A DNA stretch of 64,000 nt from Bacillus manliponensis (GCF_000712595.1 NZ_JOTN01000004.1:247409-311408); one strand, 5' to 3'; counted from the stretch's first letter, positions 52,789 to 62,111 are shown. Numbers and translations are program-made. Notes: generated from the letters alone by a model not told the origin.

Positions 52789-53763
52789 TTGAGGAAATGG
52801 TTTGCTATATTTTGTTTTTCTTTATTGCTTATTGGATGTAATAAGGAAGGATATACATCGGTGCCGATTTATAAAGATGTCATCATCACTACAAATATAA
52901 AAGAAGGAAGCATTAGCTTTATTGATATGAAAACAGACAAGTTGCTGACGACGTGGGAATTAAATGAGACAATTAGTGGAGTGACGTTTTTGCCAGATGG
53001 AGATCAGCTTCTTGTATATGGAAAGCAATTAGAATATATATATGTCTATTCATTAAAAGAAGGAAAGCAAATTAACAAATGGGAGACAGGAAAAGGGATT
53101 GCAAATATTTTGTTATCTGATAATCAGAAAGAGTTGTTTATAGCAGATCAAAATGAAAATGCTGTGCGCGTCTTTACAACAGATGGCCAAGAAACAGCGA
53201 GGATTGCGGTAGGACAAGGACCACTTACAATGGTACAAAAAGATAATTTACTACATGTTTTAAATTTTTATGATACGAAGTTGTCTACGATTGATATAAA
53301 TGAGAAGAAAGTAAGCCAATCTTTTATGGTTCCGCCGGCGTCAACTGGTGCAACGATTAGTGAGGATGGTTCTGAAATTTTGATTGGTGGCCATGGTGAT
53401 GGAGAACAAGTAAATGAAAAAGTACTTATTTACTCTTTACAAGATGGACAAATGATTAGATCGTTACATGCACCGTATATGCCAGTTTTTGTTTCACAGG
53501 ACGAAAAGTATATTTACGCATTAAGCCATGGATCGAATATGTTACGTAAGTTTGATAAAGGTGTATATAAAGAGGTTGGTAGCCTAGAAGTTGGATCAAA
53601 TCCATTTTCATTTTGGCAAGATGGAGAGAAGGGCTACGTCGCAAGCTATGATAGTAATGAAGTATATGTTATTGATTTACATACAATGAAAGTGAAAGAA
53701 AGTATTGCAGTTGGGAAGGGACCTTTCCAAGTGGTGCAAAGGGAGGGTAAAAAACATGGATAA
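52789..53763 (+). CDS. Beta-propeller lipoprotein (YncE-like)
   Basis: 324 residues from a TTG, 7 bases after GGAGGT. Lipobox LIGC near residue 17. The rest shows about seven blades with recurring patterns (ISFIDMKTDKLLTTWEL, VYSLKEGKQINKWETG, VRVFTTDGQETARIAVG, VYVIDLHTMKVKESIAVG). Anchored outside the membrane. Its 3' end overlaps the response regulator gene by 8 bases, so it is expressed with the two-component system and could feed a signal to it. Ligand unknown. Confidence 0.85.
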   Translation: MRKWFAIFCFSLLLIGCNKEGYTSVPIYKDVIITTNIKEGSISFIDMKTDKLLTTWELNETISGVTFLPDGDQLLVYGKQLEYIYVYSLKEGKQINKWETGKGIANILLSDNQKELFIADQNENAVRVFTTDGQETARIAVGQGPLTMVQKDNLLHVLNFYDTKLSTIDINEKKVSQSFMVPPASTGATISEDGSEILIGGHGDGEQVNEKVLIYSLQDGQMIRSLHAPYMPVFVSQDEKYIYALSHGSNMLRKFDKGVYKEVGSLEVGSNPFSFWQDGEKGYVASYDSNEVYVIDLHTMKVKESIAVGKGPFQVVQREGKKHG

Positions 53764-54427
53764 GTGTAAAGTGTTGTTAGTTGATGATGAAAGTGACATG
53801 AGACAACTTGTTGGCATGTACTTAGATAATTTCGGATATGAATGGAAAGAAGCTGAAAATGGAAAAGTTGCTCTTTCTATGTTACAGGCAGAGAATTTTG
53901 ATTTCGTTATTTTAGATATGATGATGCCGGAGATGGATGGGATGGAAGTTTGTAAAGAAATTCGCAGATATTCGGATATCCCAATTATTTTTTTAACAGC
54001 AAAAGGAGAAGAATGGAATCGAGTAAATGGACTGCGTATTGGTGCAGATGACTATATTGTAAAGCCATTTAGCCCAGGAGAATTGATTGCGCGTATGGAA
54101 GCTGTTTTAAGAAGATATACAAAGCATGAAGAGCAAGAAGAGTTGCGATTTGGTTCGATTGTGATTGATGAAAAAAGAAGAAGTGTTGAAATAGAAGGAC
54201 AGGCAGTTTCACTTACAGTAAAAGAATTCGATTTACTACATTTTTTATGTTCGCATGGTGGGCAAGTTTTTAGCCGAGAACAATTGTTAGAAAAGGTGTG
54301 GGGATATGATTATGCCGGCAGTACAAGAACGGTAGATACACACATAAAAACGATGCGCTTGAAACTGAAGGAACATGGAAACTATATCCAAACAGTTTGG
54401 GGCGTAGGGTATAAATTTGAGGTGTAA
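53756..54427 (+). CDS. OmpR-family response regulator
   Basis: 223 residues from the ATG at 53756, with GGGAGGG upstream, inside the end of the lipoprotein gene. Receiver domain with the acidic pair in LLVDDESDM, phospho-Asp in FVILDMMMPEMDG, Thr in FLTAKG and Lys in DDYIVKPF; C-terminal winged helix (VSLTVKEFDLLHFLCSHGGQ, GSTRTVDTHIKTMRLKL). Partner kinase follows. Confidence 0.94.
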   Translation: MDKCKVLLVDDESDMRQLVGMYLDNFGYEWKEAENGKVALSMLQAENFDFVILDMMMPEMDGMEVCKEIRRYSDIPIIFLTAKGEEWNRVNGLRIGADDYIVKPFSPGELIARMEAVLRRYTKHEEQEELRFGSIVIDEKRRSVEIEGQAVSLTVKEFDLLHFLCSHGGQVFSREQLLEKVWGYDYAGSTRTVDTHIKTMRLKLKEHGNYIQTVWGVGYKFEV

Positions 54428-54428
54428 T

Positions 54429-55817
54429 ATGTTTACAATGGTACAAAAGTTATGGTTAACGATTGCGTGTGCAGTTTGTTTAACTGTTTCCTTTTTATAT
54501 TTTGTTTCATTATATTCGTATGAAAAATTGTACGTACAAAGCATTGGAGAAATGTTAGAGCGCGAAGGAGGCAGACTTGTCCTTCAATACAATAAAGAAG
54601 AGGATATAAAAGTATTTGAAGAAAAAGTACGGGATTTTTCTCATGTTTCAAGTGCAGACGTGTTATTTGTCCACAACCCGCGTGATTTAAGCGCATGTTT
54701 GCCATTTGATGTTCATTATAATTCTATTATAAGTGAGGATGATCGGCAGACGTTATTAGACGGTCATACCATTACAAAAGTCGGATATGAAGAAAGATTT
54801 CATCATAATATTATGGGAGTTGTTATTCCAGTTTTAGATGATAAGAAGTTAGTTGGCATTATTTATTCTTATATTCCTTTAAAAAGTATTAAAGATTTAA
54901 TTTATGATATGGCATTTATTTTAGCACCTCTATCTCTTCTTATTATTATATTGACGGTTTGGATTGGTAGAAAAATTGTTATTGCGATTACAAAACCTCT
55001 TTCTCAAATGGAACACGTTGCGAATAATATGGCAGTTGGAGATTTTTCTGAAAGAATTGTCATTTCATCAGACGATGAGATTGGCAGATTAGGAAAAGCG
55101 TTTAATAAGATGGCAACCGCATTAGAAAAAGAAGATGTACAACGAAAAGAGTTTTTGGCGAATGTATCACATGAACTGCGTACGCCGCTAAGTTATATAA
55201 AAGGGTATAGTGAAGCAATTATTGACGGGGTTGCAAAAGGAGAGCAACAGTTAAAATTTACAAAGTTAGTGTACAAAGAAGCGGGACGAATGCAAAGGCT
55301 TGTTCATGATTTGTTAGATTTGGCGCAGTTAGAGGGAGAGCATTTTCCTTTGAAAAAACAGCCTACTGTGTTTGCCCAGCTAATTGAAGATGTGCTGGAA
55401 ACGTATGAAATACACTTTACGGCAAAGAAAATTATATTACATACGGAACTGGATCCAGATATTATCGTGAATGTTGATGAGGATCGTATACAACAAGTGA
55501 TTCATAACGTGTTAGATAACGCGATTCGCTATACAAATGAGGGTGGGACAGTTACTGTAAAGTTAATACAAAGTGAGCATACATGTAAATTACAAATTAT
55601 TGATACAGGAATTGGTATTGGGAAAGAGCACCTTGAACAGTTAGGAGAGCGTTTTTACCGCGTTGATAAAGGCAGAAGTCGTCAGCATGGTGGAACAGGT
55701 TTAGGTCTTGCAATTGTAAAACAAATTGTTCATATTCATGGCGGTATATGGAACGTTGAAAGTGAAGAAGGAAAAGGAACAACAAATACAATTCAGTTAC
55801 CAATCATCTCCTCTTAG
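54429..55817 (+). CDS. Sensor histidine kinase
   Basis: 462 residues from the ATG at 54429, 4 bases after GAGGTG; an ATG three codons later is an alternative. Two membrane helices (about 8-30 and 165-185) enclose an extracellular sensor domain of about 130 residues; then HAMP, HisKA with the phospho-His in ANVSHELRTPLSYIKGYSEA, and HATPase_c (IQQVIHNVLDNAIRY, DTGIGIGKEHL, GGTGLGLAIVK). Phosphorylates the regulator encoded just before. Confidence 0.94.
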   Translation: MFTMVQKLWLTIACAVCLTVSFLYFVSLYSYEKLYVQSIGEMLEREGGRLVLQYNKEEDIKVFEEKVRDFSHVSSADVLFVHNPRDLSACLPFDVHYNSIISEDDRQTLLDGHTITKVGYEERFHHNIMGVVIPVLDDKKLVGIIYSYIPLKSIKDLIYDMAFILAPLSLLIIILTVWIGRKIVIAITKPLSQMEHVANNMAVGDFSERIVISSDDEIGRLGKAFNKMATALEKEDVQRKEFLANVSHELRTPLSYIKGYSEAIIDGVAKGEQQLKFTKLVYKEAGRMQRLVHDLLDLAQLEGEHFPLKKQPTVFAQLIEDVLETYEIHFTAKKIILHTELDPDIIVNVDEDRIQQVIHNVLDNAIRYTNEGGTVTVKLIQSEHTCKLQIIDTGIGIGKEHLEQLGERFYRVDKGRSRQHGGTGLGLAIVKQIVHIHGGIWNVESEEGKGTTNTIQLPIISS

Positions 55818-55837
55818 TATAGAGATGGTTGGTTTTT
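55800..55837 (+). terminator. Terminator overlapping the end of the kinase gene
   Basis: CCAATCATCTC and GAGATGGTTGG pair with one G-T; six T follow. Confidence 0.78.
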
Positions 55838-55895
55838 TAGTATCTCCACGGCGAAAAATAGAAAGTGGAGTCTGTTCTTTGTTTGTGTTGTAACA

Positions 55896-55980
55896 AGGAA
55901 AGTGGTAGAAAAGGGCCCTGACCGTTACTATGCATGGCCAGATGCACTTTCCATCCTAAAAAAGAAGGTTTTTTCTTTTC
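55896..55980 (+). ncRNA. Structured intergenic RNA-like element, copy 2
   Basis: Outer stem GGAAAGTG (55897-55904) with CACTTTCC (55945-55952); core CTGACCGTTACTATG...CATGGCC identical to copy 1 at 19416-19437; inner hairpin TGCAT-6-ATGCA; then a U-rich end. It lies between the kinase terminator and lutR, in the same orientation relative to the plus strand as copy 1. Confidence 0.5.
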
Positions 55981-56096
55981 TTATTTTGTGAACTTTATGA
56001 ACAAAACATTTGTACTTCCCATTATTTAGGTCTAAAATAGAGAATGATACTATTTTCTATATCTATCGTTGTCATTGTTGTTTGGATGAAACTGGG

Positions 56097-56825
56097 GTGA
56101 TACCACTGGGGTATAAATCAATTAAACCGAAAAAAATTTATGAAGAAGTCTCTGAGGCTATTTTGTCAATGATTAAAGATGGTACATTAAAGCCTGGAGA
56201 TAAGCTTCTTTCTGTTCATCAATTAGCCGAGCAGTTTCAAGTTGGTAGATCTGCTGTGCGTGAAGCGTTGAGTGCCTTACGTGCGATGGGCTTAATTGAA
56301 ATGAAACAAGGAGAAGGAACTTATGTAAAAAATTTCGATGCTTCGTCATTAACAACATCATTAAATCATACGTTATTAATAAAACAAGAAGACATCGTGA
56401 ATTTACTTGAGGTGCGAAAAGTGCTTGAAGTAGGTGCAGTGCGAGCAGCAGTAACAAGGCGTACTGAGGAGAATTTACATAATATGAAACATTGGCTCGG
56501 TGAAATGAAGCGCAGCGCAGGAAATGAAAAGGCTGGTGAAGAGGCAGATTTTCGTTTCCATATGGCAATTGCAGAAGCTTCACATAATAGCATTTTGTTA
56601 GAGCTTATGAATCACGTTTCTGAAATGATTGCAGAAGCAATTGGTGAAACGCGACGTATCTTATTATATGGTGAACAAACAACAGCGGAACGACTTTTAG
56701 AAGAGCACCAAAAGATTTATGATTTAGTGTTAGAACAAGATGTTGAAGGTGCACAACAAGCAATGCTAGAGCATTTAACAAATGTAGAACTTATGGTGAC
56801 AAACATAGAAGATAGAAAATTGTAA
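56097..56825 (+). CDS. lutR: FadR-type GntR repressor LutR
   Basis: About 242 residues if started at the GTG at 56097; the open frame reaches 56010 but that part (MYFPLFRSKIENDT) does not look like protein of this family, and ribosome sites are weak, so the start is uncertain. N-terminal winged helix (YEEVSEAILSMIKDGTLKPG, QFQVGRSAVREALSALRAMG) and C-terminal FCD ligand domain with metal-site residues in EADFRFHMAIAEASHN. It precedes lutABC; in B. subtilis LutR represses lutABC and releases it in the presence of L-lactate. Confidence 0.88.
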   Translation: MIPLGYKSIKPKKIYEEVSEAILSMIKDGTLKPGDKLLSVHQLAEQFQVGRSAVREALSALRAMGLIEMKQGEGTYVKNFDASSLTTSLNHTLLIKQEDIVNLLEVRKVLEVGAVRAAVTRRTEENLHNMKHWLGEMKRSAGNEKAGEEADFRFHMAIAEASHNSILLELMNHVSEMIAEAIGETRRILLYGEQTTAERLLEEHQKIYDLVLEQDVEGAQQAMLEHLTNVELMVTNIEDRKL

Positions 56826-56870
56826 ATTCGCACTTTTAAAAATTCATTTATATGATAAAATGGAAAGATA

Positions 56871-56884
56871 AGTAAGCGTTTTCT
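56871..56884 (+). promoter_or_regulatory. cre-like site in front of lutA
   Basis: AGTAAGCGTTTTCT fits the CcpA cre core (GTAANCGNTNTC), just downstream of a possible -10 TATGAT at 56851. Suggests carbon catabolite repression of lactate use. Confidence 0.45.
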
Positions 56885-56933
56885 GAAAGGGAGATTAGAC
56901 AGAAAGTAATTTCGTCGTCTTTCTTTTTTATTA

Positions 56934-56951
56934 AGTCATCTGATGACCTTA
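56934..56951 (+). promoter_or_regulatory. Candidate LutR operator
   Basis: GTCATC-T-GATGAC (56935-56947), a perfect 13-base palindrome about 40 bases before lutA, has the symmetry and length of FadR-type GntR operators (T-GT-N-AC-A like). Confidence 0.5.
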
Positions 56952-56987
56952 TGATTGTTGGCGAGTTTGAAAAAGAGGGGGATAATT

Positions 56988-57704
56988 ATGAAGGTTACTT
57001 TATTTGTCACATGTTTAGTTGATATGTTTGAGACGAGTGTCGGGAAAGCAACAGTTGAAATTTTAGAGCGTTTAGGCTGTGAAATTGAATTTCCTGAAGC
57101 ACAAGTTTGCTGCGGACAACCTGCTTATAATAGCGGACATGTAGAGGCAGCTAAAGATGCGATGAAACATATGATTCGTACGTTTGAGAATGCAGAGTAT
57201 ATTGTAACACCGTCTGGTTCTTGTGCGACAATGTTTCACGAGTATCCACATATTTTTAAAGGTGATCCAGAATGGGAAGTGCGTGCGAGAAAAGTAGCAG
57301 AAAAAACATATGAATTAACGCAGTTTATTGTTGATGTGCTACAGGTAAGGGATGTTGGCGCTCGTTTACAGGGAACGGCGACTGTCCATAAATCTTGTCA
57401 TATGACGCGCTTGCTAGGAGTGAAAGAAGCACCAAGTATTTTGCTGAATCATGTCGAGGGGCTTCAAGTAAAAGATTTACCAAATTCTCAAAACTGCTGT
57501 GGCTTTGGCGGAACATTCTCGGTTAAAATGACACAAATTTCTGAGCAGATGGTAGATGAGAAGGTTGACAGCATTATGGAAACTGGTGCAGATTACATTA
57601 TTGGTGCAGATTGTGGGTGTTTGTTAAACATTGGCGGACGTATTGATCGTTTGGGGAAAGATGTAAAGGTTATGCATATTGCTGAAGTGTTAAATAGTCG
57701 TTAA
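56988..57704 (+). CDS. lutA: Lactate utilization protein A
   Basis: 238 residues from the ATG at 56988 with AGAGGGGG upstream; an extension to 56955 lacks this. Two CCG domains (cysteine-rich, as in heterodisulfide reductase and glycolate oxidase subunits): [12 protein letters not shown] and [12 protein letters not shown], each with a partner Cys upstream. Subunit of the LutABC L-lactate dehydrogenase complex that feeds electrons from lactate to the respiratory chain. Confidence 0.96.
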   Translation: MKVTLFVTCLVDMFETSVGKATVEILERLGCEIEFPEAQVCCGQPAYNSGHVEAAKDAMKHMIRTFENAEYIVTPSGSCATMFHEYPHIFKGDPEWEVRARKVAEKTYELTQFIVDVLQVRDVGARLQGTATVHKSCHMTRLLGVKEAPSILLNHVEGLQVKDLPNSQNCCGFGGTFSVKMTQISEQMVDEKVDSIMETGADYIIGADCGCLLNIGGRIDRLGKDVKVMHIAEVLNSR

Positions 57705-57722
57705 TGAAGGGGGAATCATGTT

Positions 57723-59144
57723 ATGGCGATGAAAATTAGTGACAAAAAGTTTCAAGAGCGTGTTGGTGAAGGAATTGAAGATGCGTTTATGCGCGGAGCG
57801 GTCTCTGCTGCCCAAACGCGTTTACATACGAAGAGACTAGATGCGGCTGATGAATTAGGAAACTGGGAAGAGTGGCGTGAACTAGGTGAGGAAATTCGTC
57901 AGCATACATTAGAAAATTTAGATTATTATTTAATGCAGTTAAGTGATAATGTAGCAAAAAGAGGCGGTCACGTTTTCTTTGCAAAAACGAAAGAGGAAGC
58001 AGCTGACTACATTCAAAAGGTAGCAAAGAAGAAACAAGCAAAAAGAGTTATAAAGTCAAAATCAATGGTAACCGAAGAGATTGGTATGAACCATGCTCTA
58101 GAGGAAATTGGATGTGAAGTTGTTGAGAGTGACTTAGGTGAATATATTTTACAAGTAGATAATGATCCACCATCTCACATTGTTGCGCCTGCACTTCATA
58201 AAAATAGAACACAAATCCGTGATGTTTTTCAAGAGAAACTAGGTTATGACAAGTCTGATGATCCATATGAAATGACAAAGTTTGTTCGAAAAATGCTTCG
58301 TGAAAAATTTGTACAAGCAGAGATTGGGGTAACGGGATGTAACTTTGCGGTTGCGAATACTGGTTCACTTTGCTTAGTAACAAATGAAGGAAATGCGGAT
58401 CTCGCGATGTCAATTCCAAAGATACAAATCGCGGTTATGGGGATGGAGCGTATTGTTCCGACGATGGAAGAATTAGATGTACTTGTCGGCTTACTTTGCC
58501 GAAGTGCGGTTGGACAAAAGTTAACAAGTTATGTCACAGTAGCAGGTCCTATTCAAGAAGATGAAGTAGATGGACCAGAGGAATTTCATTTAGTTGTTGT
58601 TGATAATGGTCGATCTGAAATATTAGGATCTGAATTCCGTCAAGTATTACAATGTATTCGCTGCGCAGCATGTGTAAATGTTTGTCCGGTCTATCGCCAT
58701 GTTGGTGGGCATTCGTATGGTTCTATTTATTCCGGGCCAATCGGAGCAGTATTAACACCGTTACTAGGTGGCTATGATGATTATAAAGAGTTGCCATATG
58801 CTTCTACACTATGTGCAGCTTGTACGGAAGCTTGTCCGGTGAAAATTCCGCTTCATGAATTGTTATTAAAACATCGTCAAGTAATTGTTGAGCAAGAGGG
58901 ACGGGCACCCCTTGCAGAGAAATTAGCGATGAAAATGTTTAGTATGGGTGCATCGTCTGCTGCTTTATACAAAATGGGATCAAAAATGGCACCAACAGCA
59001 ATGAGCCCATTTACATCTAACAACCGGGTTTCAAAAGGTGTAGGACCACTCAAAAATTGGACAGAGATTCGTGAGTTTCCAGCTCCAAATAAAGAGAGAT
59101 TCCGTGATTGGTATAAAGATCATAAGAAAGGCGGGAGTAACTAA
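57723..59144 (+). CDS. lutB: Lactate utilization iron-sulfur protein B
   Basis: 473 residues with AAGGGGGA 9 bases before the ATG. LUD domain in the N-terminal two thirds, then two 4Fe-4S motifs, [16 protein letters not shown] (about 305) and [14 protein letters not shown] (about 360), and a C-terminal DUF3390-type region. Its stop overlaps the lutC start by one base. Confidence 0.96.
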   Translation: MAMKISDKKFQERVGEGIEDAFMRGAVSAAQTRLHTKRLDAADELGNWEEWRELGEEIRQHTLENLDYYLMQLSDNVAKRGGHVFFAKTKEEAADYIQKVAKKKQAKRVIKSKSMVTEEIGMNHALEEIGCEVVESDLGEYILQVDNDPPSHIVAPALHKNRTQIRDVFQEKLGYDKSDDPYEMTKFVRKMLREKFVQAEIGVTGCNFAVANTGSLCLVTNEGNADLAMSIPKIQIAVMGMERIVPTMEELDVLVGLLCRSAVGQKLTSYVTVAGPIQEDEVDGPEEFHLVVVDNGRSEILGSEFRQVLQCIRCAACVNVCPVYRHVGGHSYGSIYSGPIGAVLTPLLGGYDDYKELPYASTLCAACTEACPVKIPLHELLLKHRQVIVEQEGRAPLAEKLAMKMFSMGASSAALYKMGSKMAPTAMSPFTSNNRVSKGVGPLKNWTEIREFPAPNKERFRDWYKDHKKGGSN

Positions 59145-59854
59145 TGCAAGGAACAATTCATAACCGTGATTCTTTTTTAAATAACATTGCAAAGCAACTA
59201 GGACGTGAACAAAAAAACGTCCATGTTACCCGTCCGAAATGGAAGCATAATATAAATTGGGAAACGTTAAGTGATTGCACACAAGAGGAATTATTACAAG
59301 TATTTAAGAAACAATGTAATAACATTCATACAAAAGTAATTGAGACGAGTAAAGAAGCATTAAGTGCGGAAATTGAAAGTGTAATTCTTGCAAACGGTGG
59401 CGGACCAATCATGCTATCTCAAGATAAACGTTTTGATCAGTATGGTTTGACATCTTTATTTCATGAGGAATTACAGAAGCAAAATGTTGAAGTGAATGTT
59501 TGGGATCCTGAAAAAAAGAATGAAAATATAACGCTAGCTGAGAAGGCAAATATCGGTATTTCCTTTAGTGATTACACGTTAGCTGAATCGGGTACAATCG
59601 TTGTACAAAGCCATAAAGGAAGAGGGCGTTCGTTACATTTCTTACCGACAATTTATATTGCAATTATTCCACGTGAAACACTTGTGCCTCGTATTACACA
59701 AGCGGTGCATCACATGAATACACGTGTAGAAAATGGGGAAGCGCCGGCATCTTGTATTAACTTCATTACAGGTCCAAGTAATTCAGCAGATATTGAAATG
59801 CAACTTGTTGTTGGTGTTCACGGACCATTAAAAGCATTTTATTTCATTGTATAA
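59144..59854 (+). CDS. lutC: Lactate utilization protein C
   Basis: 236 residues, ATG overlapping the lutB stop (TAATG). LUD domain: [37 protein letters not shown] and [20 protein letters not shown]. Third subunit of the LutABC complex; last gene of the operon. Confidence 0.95.
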   Translation: MQGTIHNRDSFLNNIAKQLGREQKNVHVTRPKWKHNINWETLSDCTQEELLQVFKKQCNNIHTKVIETSKEALSAEIESVILANGGGPIMLSQDKRFDQYGLTSLFHEELQKQNVEVNVWDPEKKNENITLAEKANIGISFSDYTLAESGTIVVQSHKGRGRSLHFLPTIYIAIIPRETLVPRITQAVHHMNTRVENGEAPASCINFITGPSNSADIEMQLVVGVHGPLKAFYFIV

Positions 59855-59858
59855 AGAA

Positions 59859-59888
59859 AAAACAGGCCATATATCGGCCTGTTTTTTT
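59859..59888 (+). terminator. Terminator of lutABC
   Basis: AACAGGCC and GGCCTGTT arms around a short loop, with a T run. Confidence 0.88.
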
Positions 59889-59963
59889 GTAGATAAATAG
59901 CGATTATTGCAATTATAATAGTTTGGCTCTTTTTGTTATAGTGGGGGTGAGAGGAGAGATAAG

Positions 59964-60683
59964 ATGATACTTCATGTCTATATTTTTCTAATTGGAACAG
60001 TACTTGGTTCTTTTTATAGCGTTGTTGCTTCGAGAGTTCCCCTTCAGCAGTCTATTATTACTCCGCGTTCCCATTGTCAGCATTGCGGTTATACATTAGG
60101 GATAGGAGAGTTAATCCCAATTGTATCCTTCTGTTTGCAAAAAGGGCGTTGTAAGTATTGTAAAGAAAAAATTTCTTATTTGTATTTGTTAATTGAAGTG
60201 ATAACAGGTATTGCTTTTCTAATTCCTACATTTTTTATTTCCTCATATGCACAGCTTATTTTTATATGGGCGGTATTATCTCTATTAGTAATTGTCACGA
60301 TGACAGACATCCTCTATATGTTAATTCCAAACGTTATTCTCATCTTTTTTGCAGTTTTTTTTCTATTCGAGCGTATTTTTTTATCAAAGGGAATATGGTG
60401 GAACGAAATTATAAGTAGTTTGTGTATATTTTCTGTACTATATTTTATTGGTTGGATATACAAGGGAGGAATTGGTGGTGGTGATGTAAAGCTGTTAACG
60501 TTACTTGCTTTTGTGATAGGGATAGAAGGAGTGACCATAACGATTTTACTTGCATCTTTATTTGGTCTTATATTTATTTTTGGTGCTACACTTTTCGGTT
60601 ATATGAGGTATAGGGATCCTATTCCGTTTGCTCCTTTTATTAGTGCTGGAACGATTTGTACATTAATTCTTTTGTATAATTGA
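59964..60683 (+). CDS. comC: Prepilin peptidase ComC
   Basis: 239 residues with GAGAGGAGAG upstream. N-terminal membrane segment, cytosolic zinc-binding loop with two CxxC pairs (HCQHCGYTL and CKYCKEK), then the A24 peptidase with catalytic Asp in TMTDILYMLIPN and in GGGDVKLL. Cleaves and N-methylates competence pseudopilins (ComG proteins) for DNA uptake. Monocistronic or with the next small gene. Confidence 0.94.
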   Translation: MILHVYIFLIGTVLGSFYSVVASRVPLQQSIITPRSHCQHCGYTLGIGELIPIVSFCLQKGRCKYCKEKISYLYLLIEVITGIAFLIPTFFISSYAQLIFIWAVLSLLVIVTMTDILYMLIPNVILIFFAVFFLFERIFLSKGIWWNEIISSLCIFSVLYFIGWIYKGGIGGGDVKLLTLLAFVIGIEGVTITILLASLFGLIFIFGATLFGYMRYRDPIPFAPFISAGTICTLILLYN

Positions 60684-60701
60684 AGAAAGGGGGAGGACAT
60701 G

Positions 60702-61001
60702 ATGAATATATATATGGATGACCAAAGACCTATTCCTTATGGGTTCACAGGGGCTCCTTGTGTAGAGGAAGCGTTGCAGCTTGTTCGAAATCATGCAGTT
60801 CATATATTATCACTTGATTACAATATGGGGTGGAGAAGGCGGAATGGTTTGGACTTTGTAGAAATGTTTTGTAAAGAAGGACTGTATGCGCATGAGATTC
60901 ATATTCATACGGATGATCCGATCGGACGGCGTTATATGTTAGAGCGGTTACTACAAGCAAAAAGAGATGGAGAAATTGATGTGGGTACTAAGATTAAGTA
61001 A
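60702..61001 (+). CDS. Small receiver-like protein (cyclic-phosphate processing receiver domain, cREC)
   Basis: 99 residues from the ATG at 60702; the ATG at 60699 is only two bases from GGAGG. Single domain with NIYMDDQRPIPYGFTG, LSLDYNMGWRRRNGLDFVEM (phosphoacceptor-like Asp) and EIHIHTDDPIGRRYMLERLL. These features match the cREC family, receiver-like domains tied to cyclic phosphate ends of RNA in some conflict systems. It lies 18 bases after comC. Function in this setting is unknown. Confidence 0.72.
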   Translation: MNIYMDDQRPIPYGFTGAPCVEEALQLVRNHAVHILSLDYNMGWRRRNGLDFVEMFCKEGLYAHEIHIHTDDPIGRRYMLERLLQAKRDGEIDVGTKIK

Positions 61002-61038
61002 ATGAAAGAAAAGTATTCCAACATGTTTCTCGCAATGC

Positions 61039-61296
61039 TTTAATGCTCCTATTTTGCGGGCTGTAAGATTTCTGCTTCAAAATTCAGGTGAAGCAAAGAC
61101 GTTTAAGTGGGAGATTCACAGCCTGGATTCGAGTCACAAGCTAATCTTCTGTAGCAAACTACGCCACAGAAAGGATTAGCTTCGGCTTGTCATACTTGAA
61201 CAGTCGTTTTCGCTTTTTGATGTAAAAGCCTGATTGGTCAGGCTAACACTCAGTGGGGGATGAAGAAAACCTTCGCTGAGTGAAGTTTCACTTTAT
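61039..61296 (+). repeat. Long bcr1-like repeat with inserted hairpin module, copy 2
   Basis: Left end is diverged (TTTAATGCTCCTATTTTGCG), right end GAAGTTTCACTTTAT. A 97-base insert at 61126-61222, between CAGCCTG and TAAAAGCCTG, has stem AAGCTAATC (61138-61146) with GATTAGCTT (61174-61182) and inner TTCTGT/ACAGAA. The insert ends CTTGAACAGTCGTTTTCGCT like the copy at 35397. The right TTTAT overlaps the stop codon of the FNT gene. Confidence 0.75.
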
Positions 61297-62111
61297 ATAG
61301 ATTTTTTCATTTTATTTTCTGTTGAAGCAATGTTAACTGTATTTTGCTTTTTAGTTAAATAGTGATATACCATTCCAACAAATACAGAGCCGCCGATAAT
61401 ATTGCCAATCGTTACAGGAACTAAGTTGTGAATGGCACCGGATATTGTAATAGTATCAGGATGCGGAGATAATAAGGCGATTGCGAATAAGGATAAATTT
61501 GCAATGCTATGTTCATAGCCAGATAGGAAAAAGGTGAAGACAAGAAGCATAATTATTGCTATTTTGGCAATGTCTCCTTTTACTTGCGACGGTAAAAAAC
61601 AAGCAAGACATACAAGCCAGTTACATAAAATGGCCTTTGCAAATAGTTGTGTTGTCTCGGTGTTCATTTTTGCCTCGGTTACAGTATTTAAAAAATGTCC
61701 ATTATCGATATGTTCAAAAATACCTGTTGCATAAAATAGTAATGCGAAAAAGATAGCACCGACAAAATTCCCAGCGTAACAAGCAAACCAGTTTTTTATT
61801 GTATCAACTATTGTTGTTTCTTTTCGCAATGTTGCAACTGTAAAATACATTGTATTTCCAGTGAAAAGTTCAGCCGATCCATACGTGATTAATACAAGTG
61901 CGATGCCAAAAAACATAGAAGCGACTAAATAGGTAGCTGGTGATTGTGTCATATGAAAGAAGTTACCAGCTTTGAAGCATAGTACAATGACAAATCCAAT
62001 ATAAACACCGGCAAGAGCAGCCCGAATGAAATATTGCATCGGATTTGTATCTAGCATTACTTTTTTCTTCTTTGCGAGCTGTACAACGTATTCTAATCCC
62101 TGTTCTAACAT
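61293..62111 (-). CDS. Formate/nitrite transporter (FNT) family channel
   Basis: 272 residues, with AAAGGAGC before the ATG. Six membrane helices with re-entrant loops: AALAGVYIGFVIVLCFKAGN, ELFTGNTMYFTVATLR, NWFACYAGNFVGAIF, LCNWLVCLACFLPSQ, and FFLSGYEHSIANLSLFAIAL with the conserved His of the central gate. FNT proteins form pentameric channels for formate, nitrite or hydrosulfide. Which anion is not clear. Its stop codon TAA is formed at the edge of the bcr1-like repeat. Confidence 0.92.
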   Translation of the reverse strand: MLEQGLEYVVQLAKKKKVMLDTNPMQYFIRAALAGVYIGFVIVLCFKAGNFFHMTQSPATYLVASMFFGIALVLITYGSAELFTGNTMYFTVATLRKETTIVDTIKNWFACYAGNFVGAIFFALLFYATGIFEHIDNGHFLNTVTEAKMNTETTQLFAKAILCNWLVCLACFLPSQVKGDIAKIAIIMLLVFTFFLSGYEHSIANLSLFAIALLSPHPDTITISGAIHNLVPVTIGNIIGGSVFVGMVYHYLTKKQNTVNIASTENKMKKSI

